DNA of 64,000 nt from contig NZ_CBYO010000020.1 in NCBI RefSeq assembly GCF_000577245.1, positions 124,001-188,000 of the forward strand. Direction: 5' to 3'. The notes under the pieces were generated by a model. The model worked only from the letters and a program-made list of their open reading frames with translations. It was not told where the DNA came from and made no database searches. Position numbers and translations under genes: made by a program. Origin of the DNA: Paucisalibacillus algeriensis (lineage in GTDB: Bacteria > Bacillota > Bacilli > Bacillales > Amphibacillaceae). Shown here in pieces: positions 53,016 to 60,828 of the stretch (position 1 is the stretch's first letter; each line of letters opens with the position of its first letter).

Positions 53016-53019
53016 AACA

Positions 53020-53292
53020 CTACTTGTCCTTCCTAATATCAATACCTCTGTCTTCCAATTCCTTTAATATATGGTCAAAAGCACGATTGATATCGATCCC
53101 TGCATTATATAATCGTAATAAGGTATCAATACGTGGCAATTTTTCTCCTCTTTCGATTTCACCAATATGTTCTGGACCAATTCCAGAATCCTGCGAAAAT
53201 CCTTCTTGGGTCTTATCTTTTTCAATTACTCGATATGTTCTAATTTCATTACCGAATAGTTCAGATATGAATTTTAGCTGCTTTTTATCCAC
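53020..53292 (-). CDS. XRE family HTH regulator
   Basis: 90 residues from a GTG start. The HTH spans about 15-70, with EGFSQDSGIGPEHIGEIERGEKLPRIDTLLRLYNAG as the Cro/CI-type signature. A short charged C-terminal helix follows. It lies directly upstream of comK on the same strand, so it may form a unit with it and control it (inference). Confidence 0.82.
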   Translation of the reverse strand: MDKKQLKFISELFGNEIRTYRVIEKDKTQEGFSQDSGIGPEHIGEIERGEKLPRIDTLLRLYNAGIDINRAFDHILKELEDRGIDIRKDK

Positions 53293-53612
53293 CTGGGCAC
53301 GTCCCTTTTTGTACCCATTTTCATTGGATTACTAGCAACCGACCACAAACGAACGTATGGATTTTTACAGAAGATGGAAATTTAATTGTGTTTTTTTTTT
53401 TCGATTCAATAATAATTTCAAAAAACTACTTAACTTGCAAAACCCTTCCTAAAGTCTAATTTTGGGAACATTTTTTTCATCAAAATTTTATCTTCCTACT
53501 GGAAAATTTAATTTCTAGGTGAGTTTGGCAAAAGTTAGGCCATGTGACAACTTCCTATACGCATTCTATTCTTATGGTGCCGGCGCATTAATGCTTGTGA
53601 GAGGAGTGTAAC
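53293..53612. other. divergent intergenic region, no gene seen
   Basis: About 320 bp between the XRE and sigma-factor starts. It contains a T13 run around 53390-53402 and no long dyad. Promoters for both directions are expected here. Confidence 0.5.
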
Positions 53613-54158
53613 ATGGATAAGAAATTTACCTTTGAAGAAATCTTCAAGCAAAATGAAAACCGAATTCACTATCAAATTCACAAATTACAAATCAGAGATC
53701 CGCATAATGAGTTCTACGTAGAGGGACTTTATGCCATGTGGCTTGCCTATAAAAAATACCAGCCTGATAAAGGGCCACTTGCAACGTACTTTAACTTTGC
53801 CATCCGAAATCGCATGATTGATATGATTCGGAGTAAGTCTCGGGAACAGAAAATTACAGAAGCTTATATTCAGAAGGAAAGCATTGATAAGTATGATGGG
53901 AATCATTCGACAACTAGCCCTGCTCCAATATTATCTCTTAAGGGTATTGAGGTAGCGGATACGGAGCTCTGGGATGAAGTAAGGCGGATTCTCACTCCTA
54001 ATCAGTGGAAGTGGGTCTATCATTATGTCCTTCATGGTTTATCCCTGAAGGAAATCGCTGAGCGAGAGGGGGTAAGTGTGGATGCGGTGAAGAGCTGGTC
54101 CAGGGAGGCAAGGAAGAAACTGCAGGCTTCCGATGTACTGAAAAGTTTTGAAAAATAG
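53613..54158 (+). CDS. sigma-70 family RNA polymerase sigma factor, small (phage-type)
   Basis: 181 residues. Region 2 lies at about 20-90 (HNEFYVEGLYAMWLAYKKYQPDKGPLATYFNFAIRNRMIDMIR) and region 4 at about 125-175 (WKWVYHYVLHGLSLKEIAEREGVSVDAVKSWSREARKKL). Region 1.1 is absent. Such small factors occur in Bacillus prophages (Xpf-like) and as comK-linked or stress regulators. RBS GAGAGGAG gives a clear start. A terminator and a broken replication gene follow, which favours a phage-remnant origin. Confidence 0.83.
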   Translation: MDKKFTFEEIFKQNENRIHYQIHKLQIRDPHNEFYVEGLYAMWLAYKKYQPDKGPLATYFNFAIRNRMIDMIRSKSREQKITEAYIQKESIDKYDGNHSTTSPAPILSLKGIEVADTELWDEVRRILTPNQWKWVYHYVLHGLSLKEIAEREGVSVDAVKSWSREARKKLQASDVLKSFEK

Positions 54159-54161
54159 ATA

Positions 54162-54182
54162 GGGTGGGGACTGACCCCACCC
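54162..54182 (+). terminator. GC-rich hairpin after the sigma factor
   Basis: 8-bp perfect stem GGGTGGGG/CCCCACCC with a 5-nt loop. The T-run is weak. Confidence 0.6.
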
Positions 54183-54206
54183 ATTCATAGAAAGGAAGAT
54201 ACATAG

Positions 54207-54390
54207 ATGAATTATATAAAAGAGATTAATGCATTTTATGAATCAAAGAGGTCTTCAGGCGGAGGTTGTTCCAGCATGGTTTACGGAGAGAAAGCGAAAT
54301 AAGAAGGAGCCACGAGAGAATGTGCGGGACAATGCCGAAATGGATGCAGCAGAACTATTGAAGGAGTACTTGGCTTCAAGAGTATTGTAG
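54207..54390 (+). pseudogene. deleted remnant of a DnaD-like phage replication gene
   Basis: A frame from ATG 54207 starts MNYIKEINAFYE, the start of phage replisome organiser/DnaD-like proteins. After about 12 codons the homology continues in another frame from about 54229, QRGLQAEVVPAWFTERK with an acidic tail EMDAAELLKEYLASRVL, like the C-terminus of the same family. The middle is missing, so an internal deletion with frame change left this scar. Assignment is from general resemblance. Confidence 0.5.
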
Positions 54391-54426
54391 TATAGCACCG
54401 TTTTCAGCAAGTGAGGAGGACTTCCA

Positions 54427-54567
54427 ATGAGACAATATTGGATGACGATGATAAATGACAAACGAGCGTTGTTGAAATACATATTAAGAAATGGGGATGT
54501 AGTATTGAATGTGATAAAAGATAGGATTGCCACACTAGACGCATGGAAAATGCACCGAAGCAATTGA
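54427..54567 (+). CDS. small ORF with strong ribosome binding site, phage-type
   Basis: 46 residues, preceded by GTGAGGAGGAC at good spacing. The product is hydrophilic and helical with no named motif. It is in the remnant that includes a sigma factor and a broken replication gene. The terminator overlaps its last codons. Confidence 0.45.
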   Translation: MRQYWMTMINDKRALLKYILRNGDVVLNVIKDRIATLDAWKMHRSN

Positions 54568-54586
54568 TTCGGGTGCATTTGTTTTA
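54548..54586 (+). terminator. terminator at end of phage remnant
   Basis: AAATGCACCGAA with complementary TTCGGGTGCATTT (one bulge), followed by GTTTTATAAT. Confidence 0.7.
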
Positions 54587-54595
54587 TAATTTATT

Positions 54596-54964
54596 TTAAG
54601 TTTCATCATCGACAGGCTCTAACCATTCTTGCGTACGTATAATAAGCGGCACAGGAGAATGAAGGGGAAGTAAGGTGGGATGAATTACTTTTCCTCGAAA
54701 GTCGTGATTCTACCTACAATTTACAAAATAATATTAATTTCGTAAGTATCTAATCCGATGATAAAGGTCTTATAATTGAATAGAGATTCTTAGGGAAAAA
54801 CCCATCAAGTTTTTTTATACAGTATCCACATTCTAGAATCCGACGGACTATAGCTATTCCAATAGGGACGAATCCCGGTTGTCCCCACAGGCTCAAGTGT
54901 TCGTCGGTGTGTAAAAATAGATGGAAAATCATAAATTTATTTCACAATAAGTACCTTAAAGATA
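54596..54964. other. gene-free stretch with a possible decayed fragment
   Basis: On the minus strand, 54596-54712 can be read as a short C-terminal-looking peptide (HPTLLPLHSPVPLIIRT then EWLEPVDDET and stop) that I cannot assign. Nothing convincing is seen in the rest. It is probably degraded coding DNA between the phage remnant and tetR. Confidence 0.3.
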
Positions 54965-54993
54965 TTGACATTGCAGCAGTATGACTTTATTAT
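54965..54993 (+). promoter_or_regulatory. promoter of the tetR gene
   Basis: TTGACA (54965-54970), 17-bp spacer, TATTAT (54988-54993), just upstream of the operator. Confidence 0.75.
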
Positions 54994-55004
54994 TAAGACA
55001 CTAC

Positions 55005-55022
55005 GTTAGTGAGTACTAACTA
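55005..55022 (+). promoter_or_regulatory. TetR-type operator upstream of tetR
   Basis: Dyad GTTAGT-GAGT-ACTAAC (55005-55020) directly after the -10 box. The block TAGTGAGTACTAACTA (55007-55022) recurs with 2 of 16 changes at 55658-55673. Confidence 0.7.
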
Positions 55023-55071
55023 CAATGCGCTGAATCGAACTGGGAAGGTAATTATGGAGGAGAAGATGATT

Positions 55072-55641
55072 ATGGACAATAAAGCTAAATTGATGCACGC
55101 AGCAATTGACCTAATGGCTGAAAAAGGCTATAAAGGCGTATCTACGAAAGAAATTGCAGCAGTGGCAGGCGTCAGTGAGATGACATTGTTCCGTAATTTC
55201 GGGAGTAAGCAAAACCTCCTGGAAAAAGCAGTTGACCATTTTCATTATTCGATTGAAATGACCAAAATTTTTAGCGAGAAAGTGATATGGGACTTGAGAA
55301 CGGACTTGCTCATGATTAGCCAAATGTATCATGAAATAATGGAGTGTAACCGAAAATTGTTCATCATTGTATTGAGCGATAATGAATTGGCTGAAGTCCG
55401 CGAAAAGGCACAGAAGCATCCTCGGAAACTGTTGGAGTTATTGACGAATTATTTCATAGACATGCAAAGAAAGAACAAACTGATTTCAACAGATGCGGAG
55501 ATGCAAGCGATCACTTTCATGTGGATGAATTACGGAGCATTCATTTCGCAGTTGTTTGTTGGGTCTGAGATTACAAAAATATCCAAGCAAGATTTTATGA
55601 GATCAAGTATCGATTTGTTCGTCAGGGCGTTAAGCCCTTAA
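55072..55641 (+). CDS. TetR/AcrR family regulator
   Basis: 189 residues from ATG 55072, nine bases after GGAGGAG; ATGs at 55054 and 55066 are alternatives. Frames further upstream run through the operator and are not credible. HTH: GYKGVSTKEIAAVAGVSEMTLFRNFGSKQNLL, the TetR signature. A C-terminal ligand-binding helical domain follows. It probably represses itself and the downstream SRPBCC-VOC pair through two similar operators. Confidence 0.87.
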   Translation: MDNKAKLMHAAIDLMAEKGYKGVSTKEIAAVAGVSEMTLFRNFGSKQNLLEKAVDHFHYSIEMTKIFSEKVIWDLRTDLLMISQMYHEIMECNRKLFIIVLSDNELAEVREKAQKHPRKLLELLTNYFIDMQRKNKLISTDAEMQAITFMWMNYGAFISQLFVGSEITKISKQDFMRSSIDLFVRALSP

Positions 55642-55648
55642 TTTTTTG
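55624..55648 (+). terminator. short terminator overlapping the tetR stop
   Basis: AGGGC-GTTAA-GCCCT followed by TAATTTTTTG. The stem includes the last tetR codons, so the downstream genes may use their own promoter near 55658. Confidence 0.6.
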
Positions 55649-55657
55649 AAATATAGA

Positions 55658-55673
55658 TAGTGAGTGGTAACTA
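55658..55673 (+). promoter_or_regulatory. second TetR-type operator, before the SRPBCC gene
   Basis: TAGTGAGTGGTAACTA matches 14 of 16 bases of the tetR operator and lies 23 bp before the start codon. Confidence 0.6.
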
Positions 55674-55695
55674 ACAAATTGATGGAGGTGTCACT

Positions 55696-56163
55696 ATGAA
55701 ACATCAGAATATTGAATCACGCAAGCTTGTTGGTCAAACGGTATCTGCAGGTTTCCAAGTCGGTGTAAGGAGGTCGTTCCCAATCTCACCAGAACACGTA
55801 TGGTCGTTTCTAACCTCTCCCGAAGGGGTAAAATTGTGGATTGGGAACGTATCGTCTCTTGCATTTAACGAGGGAGAGATTTTTGCATCCGATGAGGGGA
55901 TTTCGGGTCAGCTCAGGATAGTAAAGCCTTTTAGGCAGCTTCGCTTAAGGTGGAGCAAAAAGGATTGGGAGAAGCCGTCCACGCTGCAAATCCGGCTGCT
56001 ATCTAATCATCCTAATCGAACAACGATCAGCTTCCATCAAGAAAATTTGGATCATCCGAACACGCGGGAACAAATGAAACTGCATTGGGAGGACGTTCTC
56101 AGTGCCATCAGGCAGAAAACAAGCAATGTCAATGATCAAGAGGAGATGGAGTATTATGAATAA
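55696..56163 (+). CDS. SRPBCC (START/AHSA1-like) domain protein
   Basis: 155 residues. RRSFPISPEHVWSFLTSPEGVKLWIG opens the helix-grip fold, and RLRWSKKDWEKPSTLQIRLL and TTISFHQENLDHPNTREQMKLHWEDVL are typical AHSA1 strands and C-terminal helix. Such proteins bind hydrophobic ligands; many are linked to stress or detoxification. RBS GGAGGTG. The last eight bases overlap the VOC gene start. Confidence 0.82.
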   Translation: MKHQNIESRKLVGQTVSAGFQVGVRRSFPISPEHVWSFLTSPEGVKLWIGNVSSLAFNEGEIFASDEGISGQLRIVKPFRQLRLRWSKKDWEKPSTLQIRLLSNHPNRTTISFHQENLDHPNTREQMKLHWEDVLSAIRQKTSNVNDQEEMEYYE

Positions 56164-56536
56164 GTTTAGTCATATCGATCTTAGAGTGAACCATTTAGAA
56201 AGTATCATGCCTTTTTATGAAAAACTTCTTCCTGAATTAGGGTTTACGCGTACCTTTCACAGCTTGAATTGGAAGGTATATGCTGCCGAAGGAGATTTGC
56301 CTAGTGCAGCTTATTTTGCGATTACAGAAGACCAAGAACATAAGCCTAATAAAAATATTATTGGATTCTGGGCGAATGATCAGGCTGAAGTCGATCATAT
56401 TGCGAAACTGGTCAAGGAAAATGGCGGCACCATAAACGACGGTCCCCGGTTATTCCCGATTAGCCCAACTTATTACGCTGTCTATTTTGAAGATCCTTGC
56501 GGAAATAAATATGAATTGGTACATCGATTGAATTAG
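56156..56536 (+). CDS. VOC family protein
   Basis: 126 residues from ATG 56156, which overlaps the SRPBCC stop; GAGGAG is upstream. HIDLRVNHLESIMPFYEKLLPELGF and the end AVYFEDPCGNKYELVHR are classic VOC/glyoxalase signatures. It is translationally coupled to the SRPBCC gene and presumably TetR-controlled. Substrate unknown. Confidence 0.85.
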   Translation: MNKFSHIDLRVNHLESIMPFYEKLLPELGFTRTFHSLNWKVYAAEGDLPSAAYFAITEDQEHKPNKNIIGFWANDQAEVDHIAKLVKENGGTINDGPRLFPISPTYYAVYFEDPCGNKYELVHRLN

Positions 56537-56594
56537 TTTTTGTAATGTTAAATTATACGCACTCAAGTCACTACGAATGTTGAATAATTCAAAT

Positions 56595-56632
56595 GAGCAT
56601 TGAGAAGCACAGTTCCCAATGCTCGTTTTTTT
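56595..56632 (+). terminator. terminator of the TetR-regulated unit
   Basis: GAGCATTG/CAATGCTC stem, followed by a run of seven T. Confidence 0.85.
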
Positions 56633-56685
56633 GCCTCCTATATTACTACGGCGAGCCTTATCATTAGTAAATGATGTTTTATTAT

Positions 56686-56715
56686 AAGCGTTCTATTTAA
56701 ATAAATAGAACGCTT
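56686..56715. terminator. perfect 13-bp hairpin between convergent genes
   Basis: Arms 56686-56698 and 56703-56715 are perfectly complementary (AAGCGTTCTATTT). The flanks are AT-rich. It lies about 85 bp after the LuxR-family gene and may terminate it. Confidence 0.6.
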
Positions 56716-56799
56716 TTCAAGTGTAATATTAATTCAAATCTACAAATTGATCCCCTATTAACAATTAATTAATGATAAAGATGTTAATTAGGTTGAGAA

Positions 56800-57939
56800 T
56801 TAATGTAATAATCCTAACCGAAAGGCACAGGCAACCACTTGGGTCCTATTTTTTGCTTTTAGTTTAGTCATTAAACTGCTTACATAATCTCTCACCGTAT
56901 ACTCACTTAAAAACAATAATTCACCAATTGTTTTATTGTCATATCCTTCTGCAAGCAAATCAAGAATATTGGATTCCCTTTCAGTTAAATGAAGGTCTGA
57001 GGTTTTTGTTGCCGCTTCTCCTTTTCTTGATAAAAATAATCCAAGCCGTTTCCCCACTTGCTCGAGTAAAGCTAATTCCTCTTTCGAACAATCAAATTCT
57101 TCCCCTAGCTGATCAAAAGTAAGCCACCCAAACAATTGATTTTTATGGGTGAGCGGTAAAAAAATAATGGAAGACAGATTAAATAATTTGATATGCTCCT
57201 CTTTTATATAATTTTTAGGACTCTTTAAATAAATTGGTTTTGTTGAACTAAAAAGGATATTCTCCTCGTTTATTTGCCCTTTCATGCTCTGCACCTTTGG
57301 AAGTTCGGCACCTATAACACCATAGAATTGATTTGACCAGGGAATATAAGCGTAAAAAACACATCGTTTATAATGAAAATAATCTTCACACTTTTTTAAT
57401 ATATACGGTAAGTCTTGAGCTCCTGAAGAGCGAATCAGGAGCTTATTTAATTTGTCTAACATTTGGAGTCTTTTAAGTTCTCTATTTTCATGGGAATTTT
57501 TATTGGTGGTTTCTGAAAAACTCTCATCTGCCCATTTGTTATAACTCTGGACAAGGTAAGTAAAAATAGATAATAAAAACATTAATATAACAAAGATACG
57601 GTTATGTTTTATTTGAATCATTAATGTAATTAGCGACTTCTCGAAAAGCAGTTGAAACAGGTTAAAATTTTCCCTATTTAAAATAGACAACTGGGATTGA
57701 AGCCAAGTATCTAAGTGGTCCGCATAATCTTCCTTGCTAACTTCAATGTTAGGATTAGTTAATAGTTGTAAAAATGATTGCAGCAGTGCCTCAAGAATTT
57801 TTCGATCTGTCTCTGAAATGGAAGCTTCTAGATTTAGATAGGTATTGATATTTTCTTCAATCTGTTTGCTATGAATTTTGATAAACAATACAAATTGTTG
57901 AAACGTAATTTCTTCATACTTTTGAATTGGCTGATTCAT
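56800..57939 (-). CDS. LuxR family regulator with GAF-like domain
   Basis: 379 residues from ATG 57939 with GAAGGAG upstream; an in-frame TTG at 57960 is less likely. N-terminal helical region (about 1-115), a hydrophobic stretch (IFVILMFLLSIFTYL near 125), a GAF-like sensor domain (about 160-300, with CEDYFHYKRCVFYAYIPW), and a C-terminal LuxR HTH (TERESNILDLLAEGYDNKTIGELLFLSEYTVRDYVSSLMTKL). It likely responds to an intracellular signal. Targets unknown. Confidence 0.83.
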   Translation of the reverse strand: MNQPIQKYEEITFQQFVLFIKIHSKQIEENINTYLNLEASISETDRKILEALLQSFLQLLTNPNIEVSKEDYADHLDTWLQSQLSILNRENFNLFQLLFEKSLITLMIQIKHNRIFVILMFLLSIFTYLVQSYNKWADESFSETTNKNSHENRELKRLQMLDKLNKLLIRSSGAQDLPYILKKCEDYFHYKRCVFYAYIPWSNQFYGVIGAELPKVQSMKGQINEENILFSSTKPIYLKSPKNYIKEEHIKLFNLSSIIFLPLTHKNQLFGWLTFDQLGEEFDCSKEELALLEQVGKRLGLFLSRKGEAATKTSDLHLTERESNILDLLAEGYDNKTIGELLFLSEYTVRDYVSSLMTKLKAKNRTQVVACAFRLGLLH

Positions 57940-58122
57940 AAGAAACTTCTTCTCCTTCAAACAAATGTATACTATAAATGGAGGGTGTTGACACTAATAT
58001 TATACAGCATCTTGTAGGATAGTATTTCAAACTCAAAGGAGTAAGATGGATTTGTGACAAATAATTGAATCTTTTTTGGACGATAATAAATAAAAAAAAG
58101 ATTCTTTGTTTATTTTAATTAC

Positions 58123-58305
58123 ATGATTTTTAAAATGAAAGGATGTGTGCTTGTTATAACCGGCGGAGGTAAAGACTTATTTCCTCTAGGACGTTTAGGA
58201 TCTGTAGGGGATGTAGGAAACACTGTACTATTTCTTGCTTCGGATGAATCAGCTTTCACAACATTTACAGAATTTGTGATTGATGGTGGAGCCACAGCCA
58301 GATAA
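58123..58305 (+). pseudogene. internally deleted SDR oxidoreductase remnant
   Basis: A 60-codon frame that joins an SDR N-terminus (VLVITGGG) directly to an SDR C-terminus (PLGRLGSVGDVGNTVLFLASDESAF, then EFVIDGGATAR). The active-site YxxxK, Rossmann helices and about 190 residues are missing, so it cannot be catalytic. It looks like an in-frame deletion of a full gene similar to the intact SDR just downstream. Confidence 0.7.
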
Positions 58306-58362
58306 AGATTGGAAGAAGTCCAAAATATTGCCTGAATTCTAGATTGGAATGGAGAGATTCAT

Positions 58363-59106
58363 ATGAAATTAAAAGACAAAGTATCCATAGTAACCGGCGG
58401 AGCTAGCGGAATTGGTGAAGCAACTGTTCGCCTTTTTGCGAAAGAAGGAGCAAAAGTGGTCATTGCTGACTTTGCTGAACGAGGTAAAAACCTATCAGAA
58501 GAGTTAAATGCGAATGGATATGATACGTTATTTATTAAAACAGATGTAACAAAAGAAGAAGAAATCAAAAAGATGATTAATGAAACGGTGAATAAATACG
58601 GTAAATTAGATATTATTTATGCAAATGCTGGAGTCGCTGATGATGCACCAGCCCATGAATTATCCTATGACAAATGGAAACGGACCATTGATATTAATTT
58701 GTCAGGAGTGTTTCTTTCTGATAAATATGCGATTGAACAATTCCTTAAACAAGGCACAGGCGGTGTTATTGTTAACGCAGGTTCTATTCATAGTTTTGTT
58801 GCATTGCCAAATCCAACGGCCTATTCCTCTGCAAAAGGCGGGGTGAAGCTATTAACACAAAACTTATGTACGGCTTATGCAAAAGAGGGTATTCGAATTA
58901 ACGCAGTCTGCCCTGGTTATATTGACACTCCTTTACTAACCAATGTTGATTCTCAAACTAAAGAATATTTAGCTTCTCTTCATCCACAAGGCAGATTAGG
59001 AAAACCTGAAGAAATAGCGAAGGCAGTTCTTTTCTTAGCAAGCGATGATGCTAGTTTTGTGAATGGTACAACACTTCTTGTTGATGGCGGCTATACTGCT
59101 AAGTAA
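58363..59106 (+). CDS. SDR family oxidoreductase
   Basis: 247 residues, full length. Cofactor loop VTGGASGIGEAT near residues 10-21, NAGVADD (NNAG-type) near 87, catalytic Ser in VNAGSIHSF, YSSAKGG (Tyr and Lys) near 150, and the C-terminal GRLGKPEEIAKAVLFLASDDASFVNGTTLLVDGG. It resembles 3-oxoacyl-ACP reductase/glucose 1-dehydrogenase-type enzymes. The substrate is open. It follows a deleted SDR copy by 57 bp, suggesting a former tandem pair. Confidence 0.9.
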   Translation: MKLKDKVSIVTGGASGIGEATVRLFAKEGAKVVIADFAERGKNLSEELNANGYDTLFIKTDVTKEEEIKKMINETVNKYGKLDIIYANAGVADDAPAHELSYDKWKRTIDINLSGVFLSDKYAIEQFLKQGTGGVIVNAGSIHSFVALPNPTAYSSAKGGVKLLTQNLCTAYAKEGIRINAVCPGYIDTPLLTNVDSQTKEYLASLHPQGRLGKPEEIAKAVLFLASDDASFVNGTTLLVDGGYTAK

Positions 59107-59237
59107 CAGAAGTTTTGACGGAAGTAGTAAAAAACCTCATTTAGATACGTCACGGTGAACCGTATAACAAATAGTGGTAAAGCAGAGGGTAGATGTAATT
59201 CTAGATAAAGAAGTATTAAAAAGTCTAATTTAAATTG

Positions 59238-59275
59238 AAGGAGACCATTCGTGTGATTTAGACGGTCTCCTTTTG
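59238..59275 (+). terminator. terminator after SDR gene
   Basis: AAGGAGACC (59238-59246) pairs with GGTCTCCTT (59264-59272), followed by TTG and a T-rich stretch. It lies between convergent genes. Confidence 0.8.
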
Positions 59276-59281
59276 ATTTTC

Positions 59282-59659
59282 TTAAACTTGTATTTCACTC
59301 ATTAATGCATGAGTATTATCTTCTGTATCTTTAAAAAATACCATCCATGTTTCAGTTTGTCCCATTTTCGTTACTAAATGGGGTTCATCGATAAAAATAA
59401 CTTCTTTACTTACTAAGCGCTCATAAGTATCTTTAATATTACTTACTTGAAAATAAATAACCGAACTTGTATGAGCAAATTCCTCTTTTTCTGGAAGTGT
59501 TAACATGAGCCTCATGCCATCGCATTCAAAAAATGCCATACTATCCGTGTTAAATAATAGAGAGAGTCCTAGTTTATCTTTATAAAAATCCAGTGCCCTA
59601 TTTATATCTTTTACAGGTATTCCAATTTGCCCAACATTATTAATCGTTGTAGTATCCAT
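59282..59659 (-). CDS. VOC family protein
   Basis: 125 residues. VGQIGIPVKDINRALDFYKDKLGLSLLF and SSVIYFQVSNIKDTYERLVSKEV are the two halves of the fold, ending WMVFFKDTEDNTHALMSE. Probably a metal-dependent small-molecule protein of unknown substrate. It is 54 bp downstream of an AraC-family regulator gene on the same strand and may be controlled by it. Confidence 0.85.
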   Translation of the reverse strand: MDTTTINNVGQIGIPVKDINRALDFYKDKLGLSLLFNTDSMAFFECDGMRLMLTLPEKEEFAHTSSVIYFQVSNIKDTYERLVSKEVIFIDEPHLVTKMGQTETWMVFFKDTEDNTHALMSEIQV

Positions 59660-59712
59660 AATACATTTCTCCCTTCAAATTTCTTATTCCTAATAAGAAT
59701 AAAGAATCTCCC

Positions 59713-60576
59713 TTATAATTTCTTATCCAATCTCACTTTTTTTCGATATTCTTTAGGAGATAAACCAACATGTTGCTTAAACATTTTACTAAAGGATACA
59801 GGGTTTTGAAATCCAAGTTCAAAGGTTATATCGGTCATATTATGGTCTAATTCTGCTAGTAATTGTTTTGCCTTTTGTATTCTAAATATTGAAATATGCT
59901 GATGGGGCGTTCTACCATAAATTTGAGAGTAAGTTCTTAGTAAATGGTTAGGAGATAAACAAGCTACTTTAGCAACTTCCTCTAGTTTTATCGGTTGATT
60001 AAAATAAGATCTAATATAATCGTGTGCTATACTTACCCTTCTATATAATTCTTCACGTGTAGAATTACGAATGGCATGTAATGATTTGATTTCTGTATAT
60101 GTATTTAAGTGTTCATTTAAAATAGAATACATTATCTTATGGAATTGTTCCTCATAACCAACGGAATCAATATCAAGACTGGGTAATATCTGCATGAAAT
60201 ATTCCAGTTGATAAGATAGAATATTATTTTTATGATAGGTTTTTTCAAAAAAGCCAATTGAACTTGTATCTTTAAACGGATCGCTTAGAAGACGCTCATT
60301 TGTTTCTTTTAAGGAATGAAGGACTTCTTCTGCAAACCCATCTTTAAAGAAAAGACAAAAGGATTCTACAACTTTAGGTTCTTCAATTGAAATTGTGTAT
60401 GTACCTTCATTGAGGAGTAGGTATCTACTCTCTTCAACAGCAAAGAAGCCTTTGTTAGTCTTATAATGGGCTTTACCATTAAAGAATGTTTTAATGGACA
60501 GTTGACCATTACCTTCCCAGTAAAACTGTTTACTTTTTGCATTCAAAACGAAATTGGTAGAATCATTTTTTGGCAT
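59713..60576 (-). CDS. AraC family transcriptional regulator
   Basis: 287 residues. The N-terminal cupin-like sensor region is followed by a double HTH (about 185-285): KLEEVAKVACLSPNHLLRTYSQIYGRTPHQHI and LGFQNPVSFSKMFKQHVGLSPKEYRKK, the AraC signature. Likely an activator of the adjacent VOC gene or of a distant target. Confidence 0.88.
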   Translation of the reverse strand: MPKNDSTNFVLNAKSKQFYWEGNGQLSIKTFFNGKAHYKTNKGFFAVEESRYLLLNEGTYTISIEEPKVVESFCLFFKDGFAEEVLHSLKETNERLLSDPFKDTSSIGFFEKTYHKNNILSYQLEYFMQILPSLDIDSVGYEEQFHKIMYSILNEHLNTYTEIKSLHAIRNSTREELYRRVSIAHDYIRSYFNQPIKLEEVAKVACLSPNHLLRTYSQIYGRTPHQHISIFRIQKAKQLLAELDHNMTDITFELGFQNPVSFSKMFKQHVGLSPKEYRKKVRLDKKL

Positions 60577-60828
60577 AATACAATCTCCATAATAGATAAC
60601 TTATTTTTCCATATAATTACTATACAATGGAATTTTAAATATGTTCATATATATTACCAATGCATTTGGATGAACCGTACCATAAGTAAATAAGGTTTAA
60701 TGTTGGAAAAAATCAAAAGGCAAAAATAACAAGTTATGTAAAAAAGTTTGTCATTTTTTGCATTTATAAACCTTTACTTTATATTTTTTTATATGAGTCA
60801 GTCATATCCTTATTAGTTTAATGCATAT

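Noticed and set aside
53350-53375. Possible LexA (SOS) box near GAACGTATGG between the XRE and sigma genes
   Set aside because: Only the left half matches GAAC-N4-GTTC; the right half is absent.
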